Part shown: positions 15,337-24,186 of the stretch, in pieces | Numbering within the stretch: position 1 is the first letter of the stretch | Layout: every line of letters begins with the position of its first letter | Source of the DNA: Bacteroidales bacterium | GTDB taxonomy: Bacteria; Bacteroidota; Bacteroidia; Bacteroidales; UBA932 | NCBI GenBank assembly: GCA_017934185.1 | Contig: JAGBJY010000052.1 | Coordinates: 1 to 64,000, forward strand | Direction of reading: 5' to 3' | DNA length: 64,000 nucleotides | Notes under the pieces: model-generated | What the model was told of the DNA's origin: nothing | Seen by the model: the letters and a program-made list of their open reading frames with translations, nothing else | The model's database searches: none | Position numbers and translations under genes: made by a program

Positions 15337-17262
15337 ATGGCCAAGCATTTCACCCTTCCCTATGAAGGCGGGCTCATTGACAAAAACCTGCCCGCCGGCA
15401 TCCTGCATACCTACGAAAGAATTTGGACGCACGTATACCCGGAATCCCGGCCGGCCTCCTATGCCATTGCCGATATCATCGTAGACGCCATCAACGCCCA
15501 TACCGGCGGCCTGTTCCGCCTGGGGCTCACCACCGGTGCCACACCCAAGTCCCTGTACAACGAACTCACCCGCCGTTACGAGGCCGGCAAGGTGTCTTTC
15601 AAGAACGTGGAGGTGGTTTCCATCGACGAGTATTACCCTTCTTCCGGCAACGAGATGCAGAGCCGCAACCATCGGCTCCACGAGGCCCTGCTGGACAAGG
15701 TGGACATCAAGAAAGAGAATATCCACATCCCCGACGGTACGGTTCCCCAGGAAGAGCTGGGCGAATACTGCGCCCGCTTTGACGCCCTGGCCCGCGGGCT
15801 GGACCTGCTGGTGGTGGGCATCGGCGAAAAAGGCCAGGTGGGCTTCAACGAAGCCGGCTCCAATGAAAAGACCCGCACCCGCGTAGTACGCCTCTCCTAC
15901 AACTCCCGCAAGCGCCAGAGTGCCAACTTCAACCACGACCTGGCCGCCACCCCGGACAAAGCCATCACCCTGGGCCTGGGCACCATGCTCAGCGCCAAGA
16001 AGATTATCCTCATGGCTTGGGGCGAAGACAAGGCCCAGGCCGTGAAAGACATTGCCGAAGGCCCCGTGACCACCGACTGTCCCGCTTCCCTGCTGCAGGA
16101 GCACGACCACATTTCCTTCTACGTGGACGAAACGGCCGCCAGCCTCCTCACCCGCAGCGTGGCGCCCTGGCTGGTGGGTCCCTGCGACTGGCAGCCCAAG
16201 TTTGTGCGCAAAGCCGTGGTGTGGCTGTGCGAGGTTACCGGAAAACCCATCCTCAAGCTCACGGAAAAGGACTACCTGAACAACGGCCTCAGCGAACTGC
16301 TGGAGCAGAAAGGCAAGTTTGACAAGATTAACATCGACGTATTCAACGACCTCCAGCACACTATCACCGGCTGGCCCGGCGGCAAACCCAACGCCGATGA
16401 CAGCACCCGTCCGGTATCGGCCACCCCGTTCCCCAAGACGGTCCTCATTTTCTCCCCGCACCCGGATGACGATGTCATTTCCATGGGCGGCACCTTCATC
16501 CGCCTGGCCTCCCAGGGTCACGACGTGCACGTGGCGTACCAGACCTCCGGCAATGTGGCCGTGCATGACGACGTGGTGCTCCAGCACATGGATGCCGCCT
16601 TCCAGCTGGGTTTTGCCGATGAGTTTGACAAGGTGAAGAAACTGGTGGAGAGCAAGCGTCCCGGCGAGCCCGAACCCCGGCCGCTGCTGGAGTTGAAGGG
16701 CGCCATCCGCCGCAGCGAAGCCCGCGGCGCCGTGCGTTCCTTCGGCCTCAACGACAACACCAACGCCCATTTCCTGAACCTCCCGTTCTATGAGAGCGGC
16801 GGCATCAAGAAGAATCCCCGCACCCAGGCCGATGTAGACATTATCAAGGAACTCATCGCCCGGCTCAAGCCCCACATGATTTTCATGGCCGGAGACCTGG
16901 CCGACCCGCACGGCACCCACCGCGTGTGCACCGAGGCCGCCCTGGATGCCATGGAGCAGCTCAAGGCTGAGGGCAACGACTGGATTGCCGACACCCACGT
17001 GTGGCTGTACCGCGGCGCCTGGATGGAGTGGGAGCTGGGCCGCGTGGACATGGCCGTTCCGCTGAGCCCCGACGAGGTGGTGATGAAGCGTCACGCCATC
17101 TTCCGTCACCTCTCCCAGAAAGACATCGTGCCCTTCCCCGGTGAAGACCCGCGCGAGTTCTGGCAGCGGGCCGAAGAGCGCACCCAGAACACCGCCCGCC
17201 TCTACGACGCCCTGGGCATGGCCGAATACCAGGCAATTGAAGTATTCCTTAAACTGTATTAA
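15337..17262 (+). CDS. NagB-like / PIG-L deacetylase fusion protein
   Basis: A 641-residue two-domain protein of the kind annotated in Bacteroides as a putative glucosamine-6-phosphate deaminase-like protein. Residues about 30-270 are a NagB/SIS-like sugar-isomerase domain. Its catalytic loop reads GIGEKGQVGFNEAG where active NagB has G-x-D-G-H-I-A-F-N-E-P, so the Asp and His needed for ring opening are gone. Residues about 365-640 are a PIG-L/LmbE deacetylase domain with HPDDD and a second His cluster in ADPHGTHR, so zinc binding looks intact. A GlcNAc-type deacetylase paired with true NagB downstream would make chemical sense; this is inference. Confidence 0.85.
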   Translation: MAKHFTLPYEGGLIDKNLPAGILHTYERIWTHVYPESRPASYAIADIIVDAINAHTGGLFRLGLTTGATPKSLYNELTRRYEAGKVSFKNVEVVSIDEYYPSSGNEMQSRNHRLHEALLDKVDIKKENIHIPDGTVPQEELGEYCARFDALARGLDLLVVGIGEKGQVGFNEAGSNEKTRTRVVRLSYNSRKRQSANFNHDLAATPDKAITLGLGTMLSAKKIILMAWGEDKAQAVKDIAEGPVTTDCPASLLQEHDHISFYVDETAASLLTRSVAPWLVGPCDWQPKFVRKAVVWLCEVTGKPILKLTEKDYLNNGLSELLEQKGKFDKINIDVFNDLQHTITGWPGGKPNADDSTRPVSATPFPKTVLIFSPHPDDDVISMGGTFIRLASQGHDVHVAYQTSGNVAVHDDVVLQHMDAAFQLGFADEFDKVKKLVESKRPGEPEPRPLLELKGAIRRSEARGAVRSFGLNDNTNAHFLNLPFYESGGIKKNPRTQADVDIIKELIARLKPHMIFMAGDLADPHGTHRVCTEAALDAMEQLKAEGNDWIADTHVWLYRGAWMEWELGRVDMAVPLSPDEVVMKRHAIFRHLSQKDIVPFPGEDPREFWQRAEERTQNTARLYDALGMAEYQAIEVFLKLY

Positions 17263-17263
17263 T

Positions 17264-18058
17264 ATGAAAATCATCATCCGAGACAACGCCAAGGCCGGTT
17301 CCCTCTGGGCCGCCCACTATATTGCCGCCAAAATCAACGAGAAGGCAGCCCGCACCAGCGAGCCCTTCGTGATTGGCCTTTGCACCGGGTCCACGCCCAT
17401 CGAAACTTACGCCGAGCTCATCCGCATGGTGAAAGCCGGGGAGGTTTCCTTCAAGAACGTGATTTCCTTCAACATGGACGAGTATGTGGGCCTGCCGGTA
17501 GAGCATCCGGAAAGCTACCACAGCTTCATGCACCGCTACCTCTTTGACCACATTGACCAGAAGCCGGAGAACATCCACATCCTGGACGGCAACGCCCCGG
17601 ACGTGGAGGCTGAATGCGCTGCCTACGAGAAAGCCATCGAGGACGCCGGCGGCTTTGACCTCTTCCTGGGCGGCGTGGGCGAAGACGGCCACATTGCCTT
17701 CAACGAGCCCTTCTCCTCCTTATCTTCGCGTACGCGTGTAGTGACCCTCACCCAGGACACCCGCGAGGTGAACGCCCGTTTCTTCGGCGGAGACCCTTCG
17801 GCCGTCCCTGCCCAGGCCCTTACCGTGGGCGTGGCCACCGTGCTGTCGGCCCGCGAGGTGGTGATTCTGGCTTTCGGCTCCAAGAAAGCGCGCGCCCTTC
17901 AGGCCGCCATCGAAGGGCCGATGTCCCACTACTGCACCCTCAGCGGCCTGCAGAACCATCCCGCCGGCACCATCGTCTGCGACGAAAGCTCCATCGGCGA
18001 GGTAAAGGTTTCCAGCTACCGCTACTTCAAGGCTGTTGAGGCCGCGGAGAACTGCTGA
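17264..18058 (+). CDS. nagB: glucosamine-6-phosphate deaminase
   Basis: A 264-residue NagB, converting glucosamine-6-phosphate to fructose-6-phosphate and ammonia. Key motifs are intact: LCTGSTPIETYAEL, NMDEYVGL with the proton-transfer Asp, and GEDGHIAFNEP with the catalytic His and Glu. It starts one base after the upstream fusion gene, so both are co-expressed, and it carries what that protein lacks. A terminator follows. Length is normal for the family. Confidence 0.96.
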   Translation: MKIIIRDNAKAGSLWAAHYIAAKINEKAARTSEPFVIGLCTGSTPIETYAELIRMVKAGEVSFKNVISFNMDEYVGLPVEHPESYHSFMHRYLFDHIDQKPENIHILDGNAPDVEAECAAYEKAIEDAGGFDLFLGGVGEDGHIAFNEPFSSLSSRTRVVTLTQDTREVNARFFGGDPSAVPAQALTVGVATVLSAREVVILAFGSKKARALQAAIEGPMSHYCTLSGLQNHPAGTIVCDESSIGEVKVSSYRYFKAVEAAENC

Positions 18059-18084
18059 ACTCGCTGAAAATCAAGCACTTCTGT

Positions 18085-18117
18085 AAAAACGGTACCGATT
18101 TTTTCGGTGCCGTTTTT
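18085..18117 (+). terminator. terminator after nagB
   Basis: A 14-bp stem (18085-18098 with 18104-18117, one G-U pair) closes a 5-T loop and ends in a T run. It separates nagB from the peroxide-response cluster. Confidence 0.85.
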
Positions 18118-18172
18118 GCGTAAACGCCTGAGAGATTGCGTTTTAGCGCACAGCTGCAAAAAATTTTTCAAA

Positions 18173-18188
18173 ATATCGCTCGCGATAT
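18173..18188. promoter_or_regulatory. 16-bp palindrome, candidate operator
   Basis: ATATCGCTCGCGATAT contains a perfect 7-bp inverted repeat around TC. It lies 14 bases upstream of the -7 box of the ferritin-like gene, where a repressor or activator would act. The OhrR-type regulator in this cluster is the obvious candidate ligand, though this palindrome differs from classical Ohr boxes. Confidence 0.5.
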
Positions 18189-18201
18189 AAATTTTTTGTT
18201 G

Positions 18202-18209
18202 TACCTTTG
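18202..18209 (+). promoter_or_regulatory. -7 box of the peroxide-response cluster
   Basis: TACCTTTG matches TAnnTTTG, 41 bases before ATG 18250. No good TTTG -33 box is present at the right distance, which would fit a regulated promoter. Confidence 0.6.
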
Positions 18210-18249
18210 CATCGTGAACGATATAAATAAACACAAAATACAAAGCATT

Positions 18250-18705
18250 ATGAACGCACAAAACTCCATTCAGATTCTACAGGCCTATGCTACCGGCCTC
18301 AGCGCACAGTCCCGCCAGCACAAGGTGCAGAGCCAGGTTTTCGCTTCAATGGGCCTTGGGAAACTGGCCGAAAAGTACAACGAACATTCCGTAGAGGAAG
18401 CCGGATGGGTGGAAAAATTCATCGACCGCATCATCGACCTTGGCGGAGAAGCCAAAGTGGAAGCCGCTCCTGAGCAGAAAATCTACAAAGACGTGGTGGA
18501 ATTCCTGAAGGCCGATTTGGCCGTTTCCGTAAAGGAAGTGCCGGTGCTGGGCCAGGTAACCCTCTCCCTCGCCGAAGACCTTACCACCTACGACCTCATG
18601 AAAGGCTACTACCAGGACGAAGAAGAAGACATGTACTGGATGCAGGAGCAACTGGACCTCATTGAACTCATCGGCCTGCAGAACTGGCTCGTAAAACAAT
18701 TATAA
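18250..18705 (+). CDS. bacterioferritin-like protein lacking the ferroxidase site
   Basis: A 151-residue four-helix protein clearly homologous to bacterioferritin (LGKLAEKYNEHSVEEAGWVEKFIDRI, EFLKADLAVSVKEV, DEEEDMYWMQEQLDLIELIGLQNWL). Compared with E. coli Bfr numbering, Glu51 and Glu127 remain. Glu18 is Leu, His54 Trp, Glu94 Ser and His130 Asp, and the haem ligand Met52 is Ala. It therefore should not build a standard di-iron centre or bind haem in the usual way. It could be a structural ferritin subunit or a DNA-protection protein. The frame is open upstream, but ATG 18250 follows the promoter. Glutathione peroxidase begins at its stop codon. Confidence 0.75.
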   Translation: MNAQNSIQILQAYATGLSAQSRQHKVQSQVFASMGLGKLAEKYNEHSVEEAGWVEKFIDRIIDLGGEAKVEAAPEQKIYKDVVEFLKADLAVSVKEVPVLGQVTLSLAEDLTTYDLMKGYYQDEEEDMYWMQEQLDLIELIGLQNWLVKQL

Positions 18706-19319
18706 TGAAAAAGGTATTACTCGCGGCGCTGCTGGGCCTTATTGGCCTTGCCGCCACCGCACAAAACGAACAAGACATGGCAAGTATTTACGATTTCAAA
18801 ACCCTGAACAACAAGGGTGCGGAAGTTTCCTTCAAGGATTACGAAGGCAAGGTGCTCCTCATTGTGAACACCGCTTCCAAGTGTGGCTTTACCCCGCAGT
18901 ACGACGGCCTGGAGGCCCTGTACCAGAAATACAAGGACCAGGGGCTGGTGGTCATCGGCTTCCCCTGCGACCAGTTTGCCGGCCAGGAGCCCGGCGGCAA
19001 TGAGGAAATTGCCGAATTCTGCCGCCTCAACCACGGCGTGACCTTCCCCCTGATGGCCAAGACCGAGGTGAACGGAGAAAATGAAGAACCCGTTTTCACC
19101 TTCCTGAAAGCCAAGGCCACCACGGAGGAGTACATCGGCCTCAAGGCCAAGGCCACCGGCAAAATGCTCAAGGGCATCAGCAAGACCTACCGAAAGGAAA
19201 GCGACATCCGCTGGAACTTCACCAAGTTCCTGGTGTCCCGCGACGGCGCCACTGTCAAGCGCTTCGCCCCCACCACGGAGCCTTCCGACTTTGAGAAAGA
19301 CGTAGAAGAAATGCTTTAA
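18705..19319 (+). CDS. exported glutathione peroxidase
   Basis: A 204-residue thiol peroxidase of the GPx family. The N-terminus is a likely signal peptide (MKKVLLAALLGLIGLAATAQ), suggesting periplasmic action. The peroxidatic Cys lies in NTASKCGFTPQY, a second conserved Cys in GFPCDQFAGQEPG, and the conserved Trp in DIRWNFTKFLV. Cys rather than selenocysteine implies thioredoxin-type reduction. The ATG overlaps the preceding stop (TAATG), so it is coupled to the ferritin-like gene. An OhrR-like regulator follows after 3 bases. Confidence 0.92.
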   Translation: MKKVLLAALLGLIGLAATAQNEQDMASIYDFKTLNNKGAEVSFKDYEGKVLLIVNTASKCGFTPQYDGLEALYQKYKDQGLVVIGFPCDQFAGQEPGGNEEIAEFCRLNHGVTFPLMAKTEVNGENEEPVFTFLKAKATTEEYIGLKAKATGKMLKGISKTYRKESDIRWNFTKFLVSRDGATVKRFAPTTEPSDFEKDVEEML

Positions 19320-19322
19320 GCA

Positions 19323-19757
<435 letters not shown>

Positions 19758-19773
19758 GGGCTCAGTGCAAACC

Positions 19774-22296
19774 ATGGACATTATGCACAGATTCTTAGCT
19801 TTAGTTTTGGCAGGTGCGCTGCTGCTGTCTTGCAGTGAGCCGCATTTTATCCGGGACGCTTCTTTCCGCCGTACGGTGGAAAGCGATTACCAAGAGCGCA
19901 GGAACGCGCAGGACGGGGCCTTGCAACCGTTTATGGCGCTGCCTCAGGGGCTCTCGGCCCAGGAGCGGGAAGCCCTGGAGTTTCTCTATGCCTACATGCC
20001 CCTTGCCGATGTAACAGACTACAGCACAGACTTTTACCTTGAGAATGTGCGGGCATCCCTGGCCCTTAAAGACCGCTGGGGCGTGCCGGAGCGGGAGTTT
20101 CGGCATTTTGTGCTGCCGCTGAGGGTGAACAACGAGCCGCTGGACAGCGCCCGCCTGGTGTTTGCCCGGGAGCTGCGGCCCCGCATCGAAGGCCTGAGCA
20201 TGGAGGAGGCCATCCTGGAAGTGAACCACTGGTGCCATGAGAAAGTGACTTACCAGCCTTCGGACGCCCGGACATCGGCCCCCCTGGCGCTGGTGAAAAA
20301 CGCCCTGGGCCGATGTGGCGAGGAATCCACCTTCTGCGTCACCGCCCTCAGGAGTGTGGGCATCCCCGCCCGCCAGGTGTACACCCCGCGCTGGGCCCAC
20401 ACCGACGACAACCACGCCTGGGTGGAAGCCTGGGCCGATGGAAAATGGTACTTCCTGGGGGCCTGTGAGCCCGAACCGGTGCTGAACCTGGGCTGGTTCA
20501 ACGCCCCGGCCTCCCGCGCCATGCTCATGCACACCAAGGTGTTCGGCAAGTACGACGGCCCCGAAGAAGTGGTGCTGGAAAGCCCCAACTACACAGAGGT
20601 AAACCTCATTGACAACTACGCCCAAACCGCCCGCATAGAATTTAAGGTGGTAGATGCCGCCGGAGCGCCTGTAGAAGGCGCCCGCGTGGATTTCTGCATC
20701 TACAACTACGCAGAGTTCTACCCCGCCGTCACCAAATATGCCGATGCCGACGGCCGTACCTTCCTGAGCGCCGGAAAAGGCGACATGCTCATCTGGGCCT
20801 CGCTGGACGGCGCTTTCGGCTATGGCCGATGCTCCTTCGGCAAAGACAAGGAGGTAACCATCACCCTTTCCTGCCCTTCTGAGCCTCTTTCCTTCCTCAT
20901 GGTCCCTCCCCCGGAAAAGGCAAGGATCCCCGAAGTGGCCCCGGAACTTCAGGCGCTCAATGCGCAGCGTTTTGCCCGCGAAGACTCCCTCAGGCATGCT
21001 TATGAGGCCAGCTTCCGCACTGAGGACCCCGTGCTGCAACGCGCCCGCGGCAATTGGAAAACCCTGGAAGCGTATCTGGCCGCCGGTGGCAAGCCGGAAG
21101 TACTGGAAGCCCTGAGTACCAAAGACTTCCACGACATTACTCCGGAGATTTTGCAGGACTACTCCTCGGCATCGGCCTTCCTGGGAGCCCGCGTGGAGAA
21201 TGAGTTCCTCACGCCCTTCTACGGCTATTTTCGGGAGTATTTCCACGTAAAGCTGAACACCCCGGAAGCGGTGGTCCGGTGGGTACGGGACAGCATCACC
21301 GTCCTTGACGACCCCAAGGCCTGGAACATCGCCATGAGCCCCCGGGGCGTATACGAAAGCCGCATGGCCCTGCCCCGCAGCCGGGATATTTTCTACGTGT
21401 CCCTCTCCCGCGCCCTGGGCTTTGAGGCGCAGAAAGACCCCGTAACCGGCAAAATCCAGTACAAAAAGGAAGGCCAGTGGTGGGATGTAGACTTTGAGGG
21501 AAAAAACCAAGCCGAACAAGCACCCAAGGGGCTTTTGAAACTGTCTTATAAGCCATCGGCCAGCGTAGGGAACCCCAAGTATTACTCCCATTTTACGCTG
21601 TCCCGAATCAGCGGCGGCAGGCCCCGGCTCCTTACCTTTGACGAAGGCGAAGTGGATATGGGCGGCGGCGTAGACTGGGAGCATGTGTTCAAGGACGGCT
21701 TCCCCCTGGACGAAGGCCGCTACCTCCTGGCGTCCGGAAATCGCCTCTCGGATGGCTCTGTGCCCGTTTCTATGCGCTTTACAACAGTAGAAGAAGGGAG
21801 GGAGACAGTGGTGCCCCTTGTTCTGGGAGAAAGCGCCGGCGCCGTCCCTGTCATCGGCGCCCTGGATGCCGAAAGTATCATCCGGGCCGATGGAAAAGAG
21901 GTCTCGGTGCTGTCCCAAGTGGGCCGGGGCTTCTATGCGCTGGGGCTTCTGGAGCCCGGAAAAGAACCCACCAACCACGCCCTGAGGGACCTTGCAGCCG
22001 CCCGCGAACAGCTGGAAGCCTGGGGTCGGCCCATCCTGCTGCTCTGCTCCTCCCAGGAGGCCCTGGACCGTCTCCTGAAAGAAAAGGCTGAAGGCCGATA
22101 TGGCCAGCTGCCCGCCACGGTACGCTTTGGGGTAGACAGCGGCAGCGTCCGCAGTGCCCTTGTGAGCGGCCAGCAGCTATCCGGCCGTCTGCCCCTGGTG
22201 GTCCTCGCCGACAGCTTCAACCGCCTCTTCTTCTGCTCTGAAGGCTATACCATCGGCCTGGGAGAACTGCTGGCCGGCACCGCCGTCCGGCTATAG
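19774..22296 (+). CDS. transglutaminase-like domain lipoprotein
   Basis: A large lipoprotein of about 840 residues (lipobox LLLSCS). Residues about 100-250 form a transglutaminase-like/papain-fold domain with catalytic Cys in LGRCGEESTFCV and His in DDNHAWVEAW, then GKWYFLGACEPEP. A carboxypeptidase-regulatory-like beta domain follows (EFKVVDAAGAPVEGARVDF), then long mixed regions. Such proteins are common in Bacteroidales surface or periplasmic peptide processing. The start may be ATG 19774 or 19783; the latter gives a tighter signal peptide. The 3' end overlaps the converging regulator gene by 6 bases. Confidence 0.8.
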   Translation: MDIMHRFLALVLAGALLLSCSEPHFIRDASFRRTVESDYQERRNAQDGALQPFMALPQGLSAQEREALEFLYAYMPLADVTDYSTDFYLENVRASLALKDRWGVPEREFRHFVLPLRVNNEPLDSARLVFARELRPRIEGLSMEEAILEVNHWCHEKVTYQPSDARTSAPLALVKNALGRCGEESTFCVTALRSVGIPARQVYTPRWAHTDDNHAWVEAWADGKWYFLGACEPEPVLNLGWFNAPASRAMLMHTKVFGKYDGPEEVVLESPNYTEVNLIDNYAQTARIEFKVVDAAGAPVEGARVDFCIYNYAEFYPAVTKYADADGRTFLSAGKGDMLIWASLDGAFGYGRCSFGKDKEVTITLSCPSEPLSFLMVPPPEKARIPEVAPELQALNAQRFAREDSLRHAYEASFRTEDPVLQRARGNWKTLEAYLAAGGKPEVLEALSTKDFHDITPEILQDYSSASAFLGARVENEFLTPFYGYFREYFHVKLNTPEAVVRWVRDSITVLDDPKAWNIAMSPRGVYESRMALPRSRDIFYVSLSRALGFEAQKDPVTGKIQYKKEGQWWDVDFEGKNQAEQAPKGLLKLSYKPSASVGNPKYYSHFTLSRISGGRPRLLTFDEGEVDMGGGVDWEHVFKDGFPLDEGRYLLASGNRLSDGSVPVSMRFTTVEEGRETVVPLVLGESAGAVPVIGALDAESIIRADGKEVSVLSQVGRGFYALGLLEPGKEPTNHALRDLAAAREQLEAWGRPILLLCSSQEALDRLLKEKAEGRYGQLPATVRFGVDSGSVRSALVSGQQLSGRLPLVVLADSFNRLFFCSEGYTIGLGELLAGTAVRL

Positions 22297-23790
22297 ACCG
22301 GACGCCGTACGGTAGGCCGACGGAGACATGCCGTACTGCTCCTGGAACAAACGATAGAAGGTGGACCGGCCGCCAAAGCCGGCATCTTCGCCGATGGCCT
22401 GGATTGAAAGGTCCGGCCGTCCGGACAGGGCTTCGGCCGCCCAGCGCAGACGATAATGGTTGATGAATCCGCTTACCGTGAAGCCGCTGCATTGCCGGAT
22501 GGCATCGGACAGATAGGTGCGGTTGGTTCCCAGGCGGGCACTGAGCTCGTCCCGGCCCAGCTTGGGGTTTTGGAAGAGCTGCTCGTCGTGCATGAGCCCC
22601 AAAAGCGAGGCATACAGGCGCTCCTCCGGGGTTTGGGGCTCCTGGGAAAGATGCTGCTCGGAGGCCTCCTCGGCATGGATTTCCTCCCGAGAAGCCTTGT
22701 ACAGCATGCGGTTCTTGCGGCGCAGAATGCGGGCATAGAAGAGGCTGCCAAGGGCTATGGCGGCCAGCAGGACAAGCACCAGCGTTAGGAACGCCATCCG
22801 CTGACGGGCTGCCGCGTTCTCCTGCTTTAACTCATTGAGCTGGAAGCGTTTGGTAAGCTCGTTGAGCTGCTCATTGGTCAGGTGCACCTGGGCAGAATCG
22901 TTCTCGGCCGCATAAAGCCGGTAATTGTCCACCGCCAGCGCCAGGTCTCCGTTGTCTTTCTGGAAATCGGCCAGGGCAAGGCGGTGCTGGGCCGCTTTGG
23001 CATAATTCCCGTTGCGCAACTGCCGCTGCACCAAGGTGTCCAACAGGGCATAGGCCGCCTCCTTCCGGCCATCCTGCTGCTCAAACTGGGCCACAGCTGT
23101 ATAAATCATCTCGTCCTGGCTGGGGTCGTTGATGATGGCGGCGTAGTGAAGCAGCGTATCCTTCAGGGGACGGGCCTCCTCCATGCGCCCCAAGCGCTGC
23201 AGGAGCACAAAGCGGTATCGGCTCTGTTTCAGGCGGTTGGGAACAGAAAGTTTGCCGTTCTTTCGCTCTATCTTCTCCAGGATAAAAGCGGTGGAGTCGT
23301 TCATCCCGAGGCCTTTTTCCAATTCATTCAGGTTCATGGCCACGGCCTGAAGGTTCAGCCCCGCCCTGAGCGCCCTGCCGTTTTCTCCCAGGGCCGACAG
23401 CTCCCGGAAAGCCCGCCGATAGTGCCCTTCGGCCTCCTGCGGCTGGCGGTTTCCCAGATACAGCTGGCCGAAGCAAAACTCCGTGATGGCGGTACCCAGC
23501 GGCCGCCCGCCAGCCTGCGAGGACATCTCCTCCAGCGTGGCTACGGCCTCATCGTACAGCCCCCACATCTGCTGCCGCTCAAAGAGGGAGGCATAAGCAT
23601 CAAAAAGCTGTTTCTCCGAGCCGTTTTCCAGGTGGAAATCTACCAGAGACCGGCTCTCGGCCAATACGCCGTCCTTGTCACCGGCCATGAAAAGTTCATA
23701 CATCTTGGCCCTCCGGAGGGAATCCTCCTGGCGCACCTGCTGCGGCGACAAGGCCAGCAGCCAAAACAAAGCGGCGAAAAACAGTTTCAT
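22291..23790 (-). CDS. membrane TPR-AraC family transcriptional regulator
   Basis: A 499-residue one-protein sensor-regulator typical of Bacteroidales. It has a signal peptide or membrane start, periplasmic TPR-like helices (about 30-300), one membrane segment near 320-345 (FLTLVLVLLAAIALGSLFY) and a C-terminal AraC DNA-binding domain (about 395-499). Both AraC helix-turn-helix units are visible: LSARLGTNRTYLSDAIRQ and IQAIGEDAGFGGRSTFYRLFQEQYG. ATG 23790 is used; the frame's first possible codon upstream is TTG. It probably reads an envelope signal. The target is unknown, and the converging transglutaminase gene is the nearest candidate. Confidence 0.85.
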   Translation of the reverse strand: MKLFFAALFWLLALSPQQVRQEDSLRRAKMYELFMAGDKDGVLAESRSLVDFHLENGSEKQLFDAYASLFERQQMWGLYDEAVATLEEMSSQAGGRPLGTAITEFCFGQLYLGNRQPQEAEGHYRRAFRELSALGENGRALRAGLNLQAVAMNLNELEKGLGMNDSTAFILEKIERKNGKLSVPNRLKQSRYRFVLLQRLGRMEEARPLKDTLLHYAAIINDPSQDEMIYTAVAQFEQQDGRKEAAYALLDTLVQRQLRNGNYAKAAQHRLALADFQKDNGDLALAVDNYRLYAAENDSAQVHLTNEQLNELTKRFQLNELKQENAAARQRMAFLTLVLVLLAAIALGSLFYARILRRKNRMLYKASREEIHAEEASEQHLSQEPQTPEERLYASLLGLMHDEQLFQNPKLGRDELSARLGTNRTYLSDAIRQCSGFTVSGFINHYRLRWAAEALSGRPDLSIQAIGEDAGFGGRSTFYRLFQEQYGMSPSAYRTASGL

Positions 23791-23857
23791 GTACAAAAAT
23801 ACACATTTTTGCGGATTTCAAACAGGCTTTCGCGCAGAGAGGCCTATTGCCGCTATT

Positions 23858-24140
23858 GCCGTATTGACACGCCGAAGCCGTTCAAGGCCGATTCTGTGTC
23901 CACACGGCAATGAAATGGCCCCCTTTTGGCCGAAATCGCGGCCGTGTTGACAAGAAAAAGGCGTTTCCTAACGTCGGCTGGTCAACACGGCAAGCAAAAA
24001 GCGGAGAGCCTGTCGCAGGGTCTCCGCTTTGCAGATCAGGACAAATGGATAAAACCTGATTTAGGGTCTGTATAGGGAAAATCAATGGCAAAGAACCAGA
24101 CAACAAGTATTCTTTGAATCGTGTTGTTCCTATATCAGGC
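23858..24140. repeat. cluster A of 51-bp inverted-repeat units
   Basis: This fills most of the 396-base gap 23791-24186. It holds unit 23858-23908 (ends GCCGTATTGACAC / GTGTCCACACGGC) and unit 23941-23991 (perfect 11-bp ends GCCGTGTTGAC / GTCAACACGGC), each exactly 51 bp and 32 bases apart. A terminator-like hairpin follows at 23997-24030 (AAAGCGGAGA stem). About 60 bases of sequence shared with the 35.0-kb cluster come next. At 24085-24131 (minus strand) there is a decayed copy of the 5' end of the secreted-protein gene family found at 24187-25421. Cluster B is at 32.6 kb and C at 34.9-35.4 kb. Confidence 0.85.
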
Positions 24141-24186
24141 AACTGTACGACTGTTATTGAACAGATGGGCAATACATTCAATTCAA

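Noticed and set aside
13951-17292. 1113-codon open frame antisense to the phosphodiesterase and NagB-like genes
   Set aside because: It spans two well-supported genes on the plus strand and its translation is Gly/Val/His-rich noise. Same for the large frames opposite mutS2 (1806-4079), the S46/mrp/def genes (44244-47405) and EF-G2 (41195-43177).
18145-18190. Ferritin-like protein starting at ATG 18136
   Set aside because: The extension would be translated through the palindrome and -7 box. Its residues do not fit bacterioferritin N-termini, so ATG 18250 is used.
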